Source of the DNA: Paraburkholderia rhynchosiae
Lineage (GTDB): Bacteria > Pseudomonadota > Gammaproteobacteria > Burkholderiales > Burkholderiaceae
NCBI RefSeq assembly: GCF_002879865.1
Contig: NZ_PNXY01000018.1
Span: forward strand, 87,990-151,989
Direction: 5' to 3'
DNA length: 64,000 nucleotides
Shown here: piece after piece, positions 52,049-60,155 of the stretch
Layout of the letters: every line of letters begins with the position of its first letter
Numbering within the stretch: the first letter of the stretch is position 1
Notes under the pieces: generated by a model
The model's database searches: none
Seen by the model: the letters and a program-made list of their open reading frames with translations, nothing else
Told to the model about the DNA's origin: nothing
Translations under genes and position numbers: made by a program

Positions 52049-53610
52049 TGTTGCGTCTCCGTTTTCTCTGTTTGCGTGTCGGCAGCGTCGCACAGAGTCA
52101 GCGACATGCCAAGTTGCGCGCGCCTTGCGAGCCACGGCGATGGACGGTAGCGCGGATCGCCGAGCACGTCGAACATATTGCGCAGGATCGTGAGAATGGT
52201 CCTGGCGCCGAGCGCGTCGCCAAGAGCCAGCGGCCCGCGTGGATAGCCGAGGCCGAGCATGACGGCGAGGTCGATGTCTTCGGGTGTCGCGATCTGCTTC
52301 TGTGCAATGTCGCAGCCGATGTTGACGATCGTCGCCACCACGCGTTGCGCGACGAAGCCGGTGGAGTCGCGGATCACGGTGACGGGCACGCCGTCGGCGG
52401 CAAAGAGCGCATGGCCGGCGTCGCGAGCGGCGCGGGTGGTCGCGGGCGTGGTCATCAACGTGCGGCGTTGCGCGCCCACGAGCGGAAAGAGCGCGTCGAT
52501 GGCGACGACGCGGCTCGCGTCGAGCGCTTCGTCGACAGCGGCGGTGGTCGCGTCGTGGCCGAACGGCGTGACGACGATCAGCGAGTCTGCGGCGGGCGCG
52601 GCGCCGTCGTCGAGCTTCACGCCGGCTTTACCGACGATCTCCACGACGGCTTCGTACGCCTCGCGATAGCGCTTGCTGACCCACACGCTTGCCGGCAGCG
52701 TGGTCGGCGCGGGTTCTTCCGCAGGCGCCTGCTGCTTGCCGTCCTGATAGCGATAAAAGCCTTCGCCGGTCTTCCGGCCGAGCAGTCCGCCCGCGAGCCG
52801 CGTGCCCGTAATAGGCGAGGGCGTGAAGCGCGGCTCTTCATAGAACTGATGGTAGATCGACTCCATTACCGGATGCGATACATCGAGCGCGGTCAGGTCG
52901 AGCAGTTCAAAAGGGCCGAGACGAAAGCCCGCCTGCTCGCGCATGATGCGGTCGATGTCCACAAAGCTTGCCACGCCTTCGCCCGCCACGCGCAGGCCCT
53001 CGGTGTTCATACCGCGACCGGCGTGATTGACGATGAAGCCGGGCATGTCTTTCGCGCGCACCGGCGTGTGGCCCATGCGGCGCGCGAGGTCCATCAATGC
53101 GTCGCCTGCCTGGCGGTCGCTGCGCAGGCCGTCGATCACTTCGACGACTTTCATCAACGGGACCGGATTGAAGAAGTGATAGCCGACCACGCGCGACGGG
53201 TCGCTACAGCCGGCCGCAATCGCCGTGATGGACAGCGACGACGTGTTCGACGCGAGTACGCAACGGCCGCTGACCACGGTCTCGAGTTCGCGAAAAAGCG
53301 TCTGCTTTACTTCCAGTTTTTCGACGATCGCCTCGACGACCAGATCGCAATCCACCAGATCGTTGATCGCATGCGCGGCGGTGACGTTCGCGAGCGCCGC
53401 CAGCGAGCGCGCCTGGTCGAGCTTGCCTTTGGCGGTCAGTTTGGAGAAAGTCTCGGCGAGATAGTCGCGCGCGGCGCCGATGGCGGCGGGGTTGGTGTCA
53501 TAGAGACGGACGGCGAGGCCCGCAAGCGCCGCGATCTGTGCAATGCCGCGGCCCATTGCTCCGGTTCCGACAATACCGATAGTCTCGATGCTGAAGTTGC
53601 GAGAGGTCAT
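52045..53610 (-). CDS. 3-hydroxyacyl-CoA dehydrogenase, PaaH-like two-domain form
   Basis: About 521 residues. The NAD-binding domain begins ETIGIVGTGAMGRGIAQIA. The first C-terminal catalytic domain has the His region GYHFFNPVPLMKVVEV and PGFIVNHAGRGMNTEGLR. A second C-terminal domain (DSTGFVAQRVVATIVNIGCD) follows, as in the ~500-residue PaaH/PaaC group. It should oxidise (S)-3-hydroxyacyl-CoA with NAD+. MTSRN at 53610 has GGAG upstream; MESSN at 53628 does not. It heads the minus-strand operon that continues with hydratase, phosphatase, kinase and dehydrogenase genes. Confidence 0.92.
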   Translation of the reverse strand: MTSRNFSIETIGIVGTGAMGRGIAQIAALAGLAVRLYDTNPAAIGAARDYLAETFSKLTAKGKLDQARSLAALANVTAAHAINDLVDCDLVVEAIVEKLEVKQTLFRELETVVSGRCVLASNTSSLSITAIAAGCSDPSRVVGYHFFNPVPLMKVVEVIDGLRSDRQAGDALMDLARRMGHTPVRAKDMPGFIVNHAGRGMNTEGLRVAGEGVASFVDIDRIMREQAGFRLGPFELLDLTALDVSHPVMESIYHQFYEEPRFTPSPITGTRLAGGLLGRKTGEGFYRYQDGKQQAPAEEPAPTTLPASVWVSKRYREAYEAVVEIVGKAGVKLDDGAAPAADSLIVVTPFGHDATTAAVDEALDASRVVAIDALFPLVGAQRRTLMTTPATTRAARDAGHALFAADGVPVTVIRDSTGFVAQRVVATIVNIGCDIAQKQIATPEDIDLAVMLGLGYPRGPLALGDALGARTILTILRNMFDVLGDPRYRPSPWLARRAQLGMSLTLCDAADTQTEKTETQQ

Positions 53611-53730
53611 TGTGTTGCTCGACTCCATGGTTATTTTAGAATAGCACGCTCGTACAATTGACCTGATGACCGCCCGACGGCTGCCATATCAATCCCGGTC
53701 CGCGGTCACACCGAATAAAAGGAGACGACG

Positions 53731-54378
53731 ATGATCAAGCTGTGCGGTTTCGCGCTCTCTAACTACTACAACAAAGTCAAGTTCGTCCTGCTCGAACACG
53801 GCATTGAGTTCGAGGAGGTGTTCGTGCAGCCGAGCCAGGACGAGGCTGTGCTCGAACACTCGCCGCTTGGCAAAGTGCCTTATCTGCAGACCGAAGAGGG
53901 CGATCTGTGTGAATCGCAATGTATTGTCGAGTACCTGGCGGCGCGCTTTCCCGACAAGGCGATTTTCTCCGCCGATCCGTGGCAGGCCGCGAAGGAACGC
54001 GAGCTGATCATGTTCGTGGACGTGCATCTCGAACTGACGGCGCGCAATCTCTACAAGGAAGCGTTTTTTGGCGGCACGGTGACTGACGCGACCAAGGGCC
54101 GTGTCGAGAAACTGCTCGCGCATCACATTGCCGGTTTCAAGCGGATCGCGAAGTTCACGCCGTATTTGCGCGGCGAACGGTTCAGTGTCGCAGACGCGGC
54201 GGGTTATGTGAGCTTGCCGCTGGTCGGCATGGCGACACAGGCCATCTACGGCCGCGATTTTCTGCTCGACGCCGGTGTCGACTGGAAAGGCTATGTGAAG
54301 GCGATCAACAGTCGACCCGCCGCGCAGCGTGTGACCGAAGACCGAAAGGCGTATATCGCGGCGTCGCGTCCGGCCTGA
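53731..54378 (+). CDS. Glutathione S-transferase family protein
   Basis: A 215-residue GST. The N-terminal domain begins MIKLCGFALSNYYNKVKFVLLE, has the cis-Pro LGKVPYLQTEEG and CESQCIVEYLA for glutathione binding. The helical domain has the FSVADAAGYVSLPL stretch with the conserved Asp. A ribosome binding site GGAG precedes the ATG. It is divergent from the 3-hydroxyacyl-CoA dehydrogenase operon; substrate unknown. Confidence 0.9.
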   Translation: MIKLCGFALSNYYNKVKFVLLEHGIEFEEVFVQPSQDEAVLEHSPLGKVPYLQTEEGDLCESQCIVEYLAARFPDKAIFSADPWQAAKERELIMFVDVHLELTARNLYKEAFFGGTVTDATKGRVEKLLAHHIAGFKRIAKFTPYLRGERFSVADAAGYVSLPLVGMATQAIYGRDFLLDAGVDWKGYVKAINSRPAAQRVTEDRKAYIAASRPA

Positions 54379-54490
54379 CGGATCACGCTGGGAGAGACAA
54401 CACGAATCGCGGCGTTCGACAACGCACGCATTGGCCGCTGCGCGCGATGGCGAGGAACGTGGGTTCGTTCGCAGCATCGCGCGTGACATC

Positions 54491-55663
54491 CTAGAGCCGC
54501 GCCAGCCGTTCGAGTGCGGTGGCGAGCGTGCTTTCCTGCTTGGCGAAACAGAAGCGCACCACGCCGGACTCGTGCGTCTCGTGATAGAACGCCGAAACTG
54601 GAATTGCCGCGACGCCGATTTCGCCGGTCAGCCACTGCGCGAATTCGGCTTCGGGCAGATCGCTGATGGCCGAGTAATCGACGCACTGAAAGTACGTGCC
54701 GGTACACGGCAGCAGCTTGAAGCGCGAATTCATAAGGCCGTCGCGAAAGAAGTCCCGTTTCTTCTGATAGAACGCCGGCAGTTCAAGATATGGCGCCGGG
54801 TCTTTCATATACCCGGCCAGGCCGATCTGCATGGGTGTGTTCACCGTGAACACGTTGAACTGGTGCACCTTGCGGAACTCGGCGGTCAGCGCGGCGGGCG
54901 CCGCCACGTAGCCGACCTTCCAGCCGGTTACGTGATACGTCTTGCCGAAGCTCGACACGACGAAACTGCGCTGCGCCAGTTCCGGATAACGCGCCACGCT
55001 CTCATGCGGCGCACCGTCGTACACCATGTGTTCGTAGACTTCGTCCGACAGAATGAGCACGTTGGTGCCGCGCACGATTTCTTCCAGCTTGCGCATGTCT
55101 TCGGCGCGCCAGACGGTGCCGGTCGGATTGTGCGGCGTGTTGATCAGCAGCAGCCGCGTTTTCGGCGTGATGGCGGCGGCGAGCTTGTCGAACGGGATTG
55201 CATAGTCGGGCGCGTCGAGTGTGACGAATACCGGCTTGCCGCCCGCCAGTTCGATCGACGGAAGGTAGCTGTCATACGTGGGTTCGATCACGATCACTTC
55301 GTCGCCGGAATGCACCGTGCAGAGAATCGCGGTCAGCAGGGCCTGGGTCGCGCCCGCTGTGACCGTGATTTCCGTGGTGGCGTCGTAGCGGCGGCCATAC
55401 AGGTTTGCAATCTTGTCAGAGATTGCTTCGCGCAGCGGCGCGGCGCCTGCCATCGGCGGATACTGATTGTGACCGTCGCGCATTGCGTTCGCGACCGCAT
55501 CCACGATTCGCGGGTCGCAGCAGAAGTCGGGAAAGCCCTGGCCGAGATTCACCGCGCCTTTCTCGGCGGCAAGAGCGCTCATTATGGTGAAAATCGTGGT
55601 GCCGACATTCGGCAGACGCGAAGGAAACGAGGGACTCATGGGCGTGTCGTGCGGTGCATTCAT
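54491..55663 (-). CDS. PLP-dependent aminotransferase, methionine/kynurenine aminotransferase-like
   Basis: A 390-residue fold-type I aminotransferase. Conserved parts are LGQGFPDF at the N-terminus, NTPHNPTGTVW with the PLP Asn, LSDEVYEHMVYD with the PLP Asp/Tyr, and the Schiff-base Lys in SSFGKTYHVTGWKVGY. The sequence is closest in memory to YbdL-type methionine aminotransferase. The C-terminal Arg for substrate carboxylate is in GVVRFCFAK. No clear ribosome binding site; an ATG eight codons later is possible. Confidence 0.9.
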   Translation of the reverse strand: MNAPHDTPMSPSFPSRLPNVGTTIFTIMSALAAEKGAVNLGQGFPDFCCDPRIVDAVANAMRDGHNQYPPMAGAAPLREAISDKIANLYGRRYDATTEITVTAGATQALLTAILCTVHSGDEVIVIEPTYDSYLPSIELAGGKPVFVTLDAPDYAIPFDKLAAAITPKTRLLLINTPHNPTGTVWRAEDMRKLEEIVRGTNVLILSDEVYEHMVYDGAPHESVARYPELAQRSFVVSSFGKTYHVTGWKVGYVAAPAALTAEFRKVHQFNVFTVNTPMQIGLAGYMKDPAPYLELPAFYQKKRDFFRDGLMNSRFKLLPCTGTYFQCVDYSAISDLPEAEFAQWLTGEIGVAAIPVSAFYHETHESGVVRFCFAKQESTLATALERLARL

Positions 55664-55791
55664 GGCGCTGTTCGGGCGTGACGAGTGAGTGGGTGGGTGA
55701 AGGCATCGTTTTCAAACCGGCGAAGCCTGATTGTAGGGAATAGCGGCGCTATGTGTGCGCTTGCGGTGCGTCGTTGACCGTTTGGCCAGGG

Positions 55792-56295
55792 TTATGCCGG
55801 GCTTTGCGCAGGCGCGGCGGCCGCGCTCATTGAACCGCTGATCGAAGCGGCGAAAGGCGCCGGCTGAGCGATCTGAAACCCGAAATCGCGCGCAATCCGC
55901 TTCGCCAGCTTCAACACCGCACGATCTTTCGAAACGAGCCAGTCAGCCTGCGCGGCGTGCGCGAGCTCGAGAAACTTCTGGTCGTCGCGGTCTTTGCATT
56001 TCGGCAACGGTCTCGCGTCTTCCGGTTGCGCTGGGGGCTCTACGAGTTGCGCCAGTCGCGCGACGATCGCGAGCGCGGCGGACTTGTCCACGTTCCGATC
56101 GACGAACTGCGGATAGTCGAGCACATAAGTCAGTTCGGCGAGGCAGCGGGCGTCGATCAGTGCAGCTAGCGTGCCGCTTTCGAGCGCGGCGCGGATCGGC
56201 CGCGTGTGCGGATCGTCGAACACGAGAATGTCGATCCACACGTTGGAATCGAGAACGACGCGCAAAGCGCCGCGTGAGGCATGGGAACCGGGCAT
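55792..56295 (-). CDS. PIN-domain protein, putative toxin component
   Basis: A 167-residue protein with a PIN RNase fold. The first acidic residue is in VVLDSNVWIDILVF, further acidic positions in ARCLAELTYVLDY and CKDRDDQKFLELAHAAQADWLVSKD. It belongs to the TIGR00305-like family of predicted toxin components. No antitoxin gene is adjacent: the divergent neighbour is yaaA. The longer frame to 57045 is a shadow of yaaA. Start at 56295 has no good ribosome binding site. Confidence 0.78.
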   Translation of the reverse strand: MPGSHASRGALRVVLDSNVWIDILVFDDPHTRPIRAALESGTLAALIDARCLAELTYVLDYPQFVDRNVDKSAALAIVARLAQLVEPPAQPEDARPLPKCKDRDDQKFLELAHAAQADWLVSKDRAVLKLAKRIARDFGFQIAQPAPFAASISGSMSAAAAPAQSPA

Positions 56296-56326
56296 TCGAT
56301 ACAATCTGGCTTTCGTCTTTGACCGC

Positions 56327-56343
56327 CAGGCACGGCGTGCCTG
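56327..56343. promoter_or_regulatory. 17-bp perfect odd palindrome upstream of yaaA
   Basis: CAGGCACG-G-CGTGCCTG is a perfect 8-1-8 dyad ending 9 bases before the yaaA ATG and 32 bases from the PIN gene start. It may be an operator, but it does not match an OxyR site. Formed in RNA it would occlude the yaaA ribosome binding region. Confidence 0.5.
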
Positions 56344-56352
56344 CAAGCCTCT

Positions 56353-57135
56353 ATGATAATCGTTCTGTCGCCGGCGAAATCGCTCGACTACGAAACACCC
56401 CCGCACGTCAAGAAGCACACAATCCCCGATTTTGTCGACGATGCCGCCGAATTGATCGGCGGTTTGCGCCGTTTGTCGCCACAGCAGATCGCCTCGCTGA
56501 TGAGCATTTCCGACCAGTTGGCGCACCTCAATTTCGAGCGGTACGCGCAGTGGTCGCCGCGCTTCGGCACGGACAACGCCAAGCAGGCGGTGCTTGCGTT
56601 CAATGGCGACGTATACGAGGGTTTCAACGCGAAAACCTTGTCGTCGGCCGATCTGGATTTTGCGCAGAATAACGTGCGCGTGTTGTCCGGGCTGTATGGT
56701 TTGCTGCGTCCGCTCGATTTGCTGCAGCCCTACCGGCTGGAAATGGGTACGCGTTTCGCCAACCCGCGCGGTAAGGACCTTTACGCGTTCTGGGGCGAGC
56801 GGATCACGCAGGCGTTGAACACCCAATTGAAGAAGCGCCCCGCGAAGTCTCGCGTGCTTGTGAATTGCGCGTCCGGCGAATATTTCAAATCGGTCAAGCC
56901 GAAACTGCTTGAAGCGCCCGTCGTCACACCGGTATTCGAGGACTGGAAGGGCGGCCGCTACAAGATCATCAGTTTTCATGCGAAACGCGCGCGCGGTTTG
57001 ATGGCGCGCTACGCAGTGGAAAACCGCCTCGACAAGCCCGAGCAACTGAAAGAGTTCGACTCCGAAGGCTATGCGTTCGACGCGGAAGCCTCGAACGATT
57101 CCACGTACGTATTCCGCCGCCGCGTCGCCGAATAA
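56353..57135 (+). CDS. yaaA: Peroxide stress protein YaaA
   Basis: A 260-residue DUF328/UPF0246 protein that in E. coli lowers free iron during peroxide stress. Family sequence is clear: MIIVLSPAKSLDY, LNFERYAQW, AFNGDVYEGFNA, LSGLYGLLRPLDLLQPYRLEMG and LVNCASGEYF. Length is normal. The upstream palindrome may regulate it. M14 carboxypeptidase gene follows after 65 bases. Confidence 0.95.
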   Translation: MIIVLSPAKSLDYETPPHVKKHTIPDFVDDAAELIGGLRRLSPQQIASLMSISDQLAHLNFERYAQWSPRFGTDNAKQAVLAFNGDVYEGFNAKTLSSADLDFAQNNVRVLSGLYGLLRPLDLLQPYRLEMGTRFANPRGKDLYAFWGERITQALNTQLKKRPAKSRVLVNCASGEYFKSVKPKLLEAPVVTPVFEDWKGGRYKIISFHAKRARGLMARYAVENRLDKPEQLKEFDSEGYAFDAEASNDSTYVFRRRVAE

Positions 57136-57200
57136 GCGGCGTGCCGCGCAGCGGTGTGCCGCCCTACGGATTGCCGCTCACATATGCAGGGAATGACATC

Positions 57201-58355
57201 ATGAGTTTATCGATTACGAGCAACTTCGACGCGGGCGCAATCGAGGTGCTGTCCTGCGCCGAGGCGGGCAACATCCGCTTGCGAGTGCGGCCCGACAGCC
57301 ACGCGGAGTTCGCGCAGTGGTTCTACTTCCGGTTGTCCGGCGCGGCGGGCGAGCGCTGCGTAATGACGTTCGAAAATGCGGCCGCGTGCGCGTTTGCGGA
57401 AGGCTGGCGAGACTACCAGGCAGTGGCCAGTTACGACCGCGTGAACTGGTTTCGCGTCCCCACGGCTTATGACGGCCGTGTGCTGACGACCGACCATACG
57501 CCGGAGTTCGATCGCATTTATTACGCGTACTTCGAACCGTATAGCGAGGAACGTCACGCTGAATTTCTCGGCGCAGTGCAACAGATGCCGCAGGCCACGC
57601 TTACCGAATTGGGCACGACCGTGGAAGGCCGGCCGATGTCGCTGCTCACGCTCGGCACACCGCAAACCGGCGACGCTCTGAAGAAAAACATCTGGCTGAT
57701 CGCGCGCCAGCATCCCGGCGAAACGATGGCCGAATGGTTCATCGAAGGTCTCGTGAAACGCCTTGTGGGCTGGGGCGATTGGGCCGGCGATCCGGTCGCG
57801 CGCAAACTGTACGATCACGCCGTGTTTCATATCGTGCCGAACATGAATCCGGACGGCAGCGTGCGCGGCAACCTCCGCACCAACGCGGCGGGCGCGAATC
57901 TGAATCGCGAGTGGATGGAGCCCGACGCCGCGCGCAGTCCCGAGGTGCTGGTGGTGCGCGACGCAATTCACGCGACCGGTTGCGACCTGTTCTTCGACAT
58001 CCACGGGGATGAGGCGCTGCCTTACGTTTTCGTGGCCGGCTCAGAGATGCTCCCGGGCTTCACCGAACGGCAAGGCGAGGAGCAGAAGGCATTCATCGAA
58101 GCGTTCAAACAGGCGAGTCCCGACTTTCAGGACAAGTATGGCTACGCGGCAAGCAAGTATCGCGAAGATGCGCTCAAGCTGGCTTCGAAATATGTCGGCA
58201 ACGAATTCGGCTGCCTGTCGTTGACGCTGGAAATGCCGTTCAAGGACAACGCCAACTTGCCGGACGAACGAGTGGGCTGGAATGGCGAGCGCAGCGCGTC
58301 GCTCGGTGCGGCGATGCTGCAAGCCATTTTGCGGCACGTGGAGACGTTTGCCTGA
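57201..58355 (+). CDS. M14 family zinc carboxypeptidase, cytosolic carboxypeptidase-like
   Basis: A 384-residue peptidase. The N-terminal beta-sandwich domain (about 1-120) is typical of cytosolic carboxypeptidase (AGBL-like) M14 proteins. Zinc ligands are His171 and Glu174 (RQHPGETMAEW) and His268 (DIHGDE). NMNPDGSVRGNLRTNAAGANLNREW includes substrate-binding Asn-Arg. The catalytic Glu is probably that of SLTLEMPFKD near residue 338. No signal peptide. Substrate in bacteria is unknown. Ends at a strong terminator. Confidence 0.92.
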   Translation: MSLSITSNFDAGAIEVLSCAEAGNIRLRVRPDSHAEFAQWFYFRLSGAAGERCVMTFENAAACAFAEGWRDYQAVASYDRVNWFRVPTAYDGRVLTTDHTPEFDRIYYAYFEPYSEERHAEFLGAVQQMPQATLTELGTTVEGRPMSLLTLGTPQTGDALKKNIWLIARQHPGETMAEWFIEGLVKRLVGWGDWAGDPVARKLYDHAVFHIVPNMNPDGSVRGNLRTNAAGANLNREWMEPDAARSPEVLVVRDAIHATGCDLFFDIHGDEALPYVFVAGSEMLPGFTERQGEEQKAFIEAFKQASPDFQDKYGYAASKYREDALKLASKYVGNEFGCLSLTLEMPFKDNANLPDERVGWNGERSASLGAAMLQAILRHVETFA

Positions 58356-58372
58356 TTTGCGGCGAAGAAGGG

Positions 58373-58404
58373 GGCACACGCCGGGTTGCGTGTGCCTCTT
58401 TTTT
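58373..58404 (+). terminator. Rho-independent terminator after the M14 carboxypeptidase gene
   Basis: GGCACACGC (58373-58381) and GCGTGTGCC (58388-58396) form a 9-bp perfect stem around CGGGTT, followed by TCTTTTTT. Confidence 0.85.
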
Positions 58405-58564
58405 ATTGGCTGGATGGTCTGGCCCGCGGGCCGCTTTATGTGCGCGGCGGATCTTTTCGCCGATGGCCGCCGAGATTGCTCGGAATGCTGCATTGCTGGT
58501 GACGCTGCTATCCCTCATGTCGCGAGCATTGGCGGCGTGCAGGATTGGCAGCGTTGTCTCCCGG

Positions 58565-59182
58565 CTAATGCTTTTTCTTCGCCGGCGCTTTCTTGCTGGA
58601 CGATTTGCTCGAAGCGCTTTGCGACGACTCCTTCTTGGTGCCTTTGCCGCTCGCCGCCTGCTTGCCCTTGACCCCACGATGCTTGCCCGACGTAGCGCGC
58701 GATTGCGAAGGCTCCGAGCTGCGCGCTCGCGCGGGTGGCACCGGATCGTTCCAGCTAAACGCCAGCATCTGCGTACCCACGTAGCCGCAGCGGAACTTCA
58801 GGTCGGCAGCATTGCCGCCGCTTTGACGAATGCCGAGCCCCTCGACGGTAACGATGTTGTCCACCTTGACGCGTTGCTTGCCCTCGTCGAACGAATCGTT
58901 CCACGGTGTGATCGAGGCGTGCGCGCTGTCGAACGAGCTAGGGGGAAATTCCACATGATCGAACGCGGTCGAAGTGCTTGCGACAAAGTTGCCATGAGCG
59001 GCGCAGTCCGCCACGAGCGGGTCCGCATGCATTTCATTGACAAGTCTGTTGACGAGGTCGTTGTGCTGCTCCAGTTGGTCGGCGAGCGCGGGAGCGGTGC
59101 ATACGAGCGAGAGACTCGCTGCGAATGTTGCCAACCGGCCGACCAACCGCAGCAATCGGCGCGGTACGTTGGTGCAATCCAT
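58565..59182 (-). CDS. Exported protein of unknown function with lysine-rich C-terminal tail
   Basis: A 205-residue protein. A Sec signal peptide (residues 1-34) ends ALA before DQLEQHND. The mature domain (35-150) has two cysteines (DCAAHG and FRCGYVG) that could form a disulfide. The last ~45 residues are almost only Lys, Ser, Ala and Gly (KKESSQSASSKSSSKKAPAKKK), resembling histone-H1-like tails. I do not recognise the central domain. Located alone between the carboxypeptidase terminator and the CbiM-like gene. Confidence 0.75.
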   Translation of the reverse strand: MDCTNVPRRLLRLVGRLATFAASLSLVCTAPALADQLEQHNDLVNRLVNEMHADPLVADCAAHGNFVASTSTAFDHVEFPPSSFDSAHASITPWNDSFDEGKQRVKVDNIVTVEGLGIRQSGGNAADLKFRCGYVGTQMLAFSWNDPVPPARARSSEPSQSRATSGKHRGVKGKQAASGKGTKKESSQSASSKSSSKKAPAKKKH

Positions 59183-59370
59183 CTAGTTCGTTAGACGCTA
59201 ATGGGACGTGAGGCACGTAAGATGCTTGGCGGCGCGCTTGAGTTCAATCGTGCCGCAACTATTTTTTACCGCGGTTCTCGCCGCTTTTTTTTCGTGCCGA
59301 GCGCGTGTACAAGGCATTAAAGAGACAAGCTCACGATCACCTGAATCGTGCGTTGAAAGTCGCGCCACTG

Positions 59371-60054
59371 TCACGTGCGCGGTCCGCCCAACCGGTATCG
59401 CCGCACATCATAAGTGGTGACCCATGCCGGGCGGTAGACCGCGATCAATGCCGTCGACATTCCCGTGAACCAGGCCTCGCCCGTGGCGAGGAGAAGCACG
59501 CTCAATGCGTAGCCGGCGGGTACGACGGTCATGGAACCGTCCGCGAGCGCAACGTGAACGCCGAGCGCCGCGGCCGCCGTGAGCGACACTGCGATAGCCG
59601 GCGACACGAACCCCTGGCCGAAGATGAACATGAAAAGATTACGCGGTAACCAGGCAATGCTTGCTCGCTGAAGCAACGTCGAGATGCCGACCGGCACTGC
59701 GCCAAACACAAGGAAAGTGAGCGCGATGCCTTGCCACGGAGCGTCGAAAATCACGCCGGCCAGGCCAGTAACCACCGCCATTGCAATCAGTGCCAGTGCC
59801 CAGTCGAACAGCGTGACCACCAGGGTCGCGCCGAGCAGATGCATGACGGTGCCGTCGTCGAGCCAGGCGTTGCTTGCCCATAGCACCGACACAGCGACGA
59901 TGATCGCCAGCCAGACATGCTGCAACGTGCCGTCCTGAAGTCGTTTGAAAGGGTTTTTCCACAGCGCGAGCGCGACCACTATCGCGGTGACGGTCCAGCC
60001 ACCGACAGCGATCCAGAACGGAAGCGGTGTGTAGAGGAAACCCATGAGTCTCAT
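59371..60054 (-). CDS. CbiM-like energy-coupling factor membrane protein
   Basis: About 227 residues with six or seven hydrophobic segments. The part LDDGTVMHLLGATLVVTLFDW and the later FMFIFGQGFVSPAIAVSLTAA recall the CbiM/NikM family of metal-specific S components. The N-terminus (MRLMGFLYTP) lacks the Met-His-(Ile/Met) that binds Co or Ni in true CbiM. No ECF ATPase or T-component gene is adjacent. So it is a lone relative of unknown substrate. ATG 60054 chosen; 60045 is an alternative. Confidence 0.72.
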   Translation of the reverse strand: MRLMGFLYTPLPFWIAVGGWTVTAIVVALALWKNPFKRLQDGTLQHVWLAIIVAVSVLWASNAWLDDGTVMHLLGATLVVTLFDWALALIAMAVVTGLAGVIFDAPWQGIALTFLVFGAVPVGISTLLQRASIAWLPRNLFMFIFGQGFVSPAIAVSLTAAAALGVHVALADGSMTVVPAGYALSVLLLATGEAWFTGMSTALIAVYRPAWVTTYDVRRYRLGGPRT

Positions 60055-60155
60055 ATTACTCGTTGGATAAGAAAAGGTGTGAGCGGATTCCATGCCAGCC
60101 GATGCATGCGCTGGCAGAAATCGCGCATCACGCTCCCGGTGCGTGGGCTGTCATG

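Noticed and set aside
59183..59370. Short gene between the exported protein and the CbiM-like gene
   Set aside because: The small frames have no ribosome binding site or recognisable sequence.
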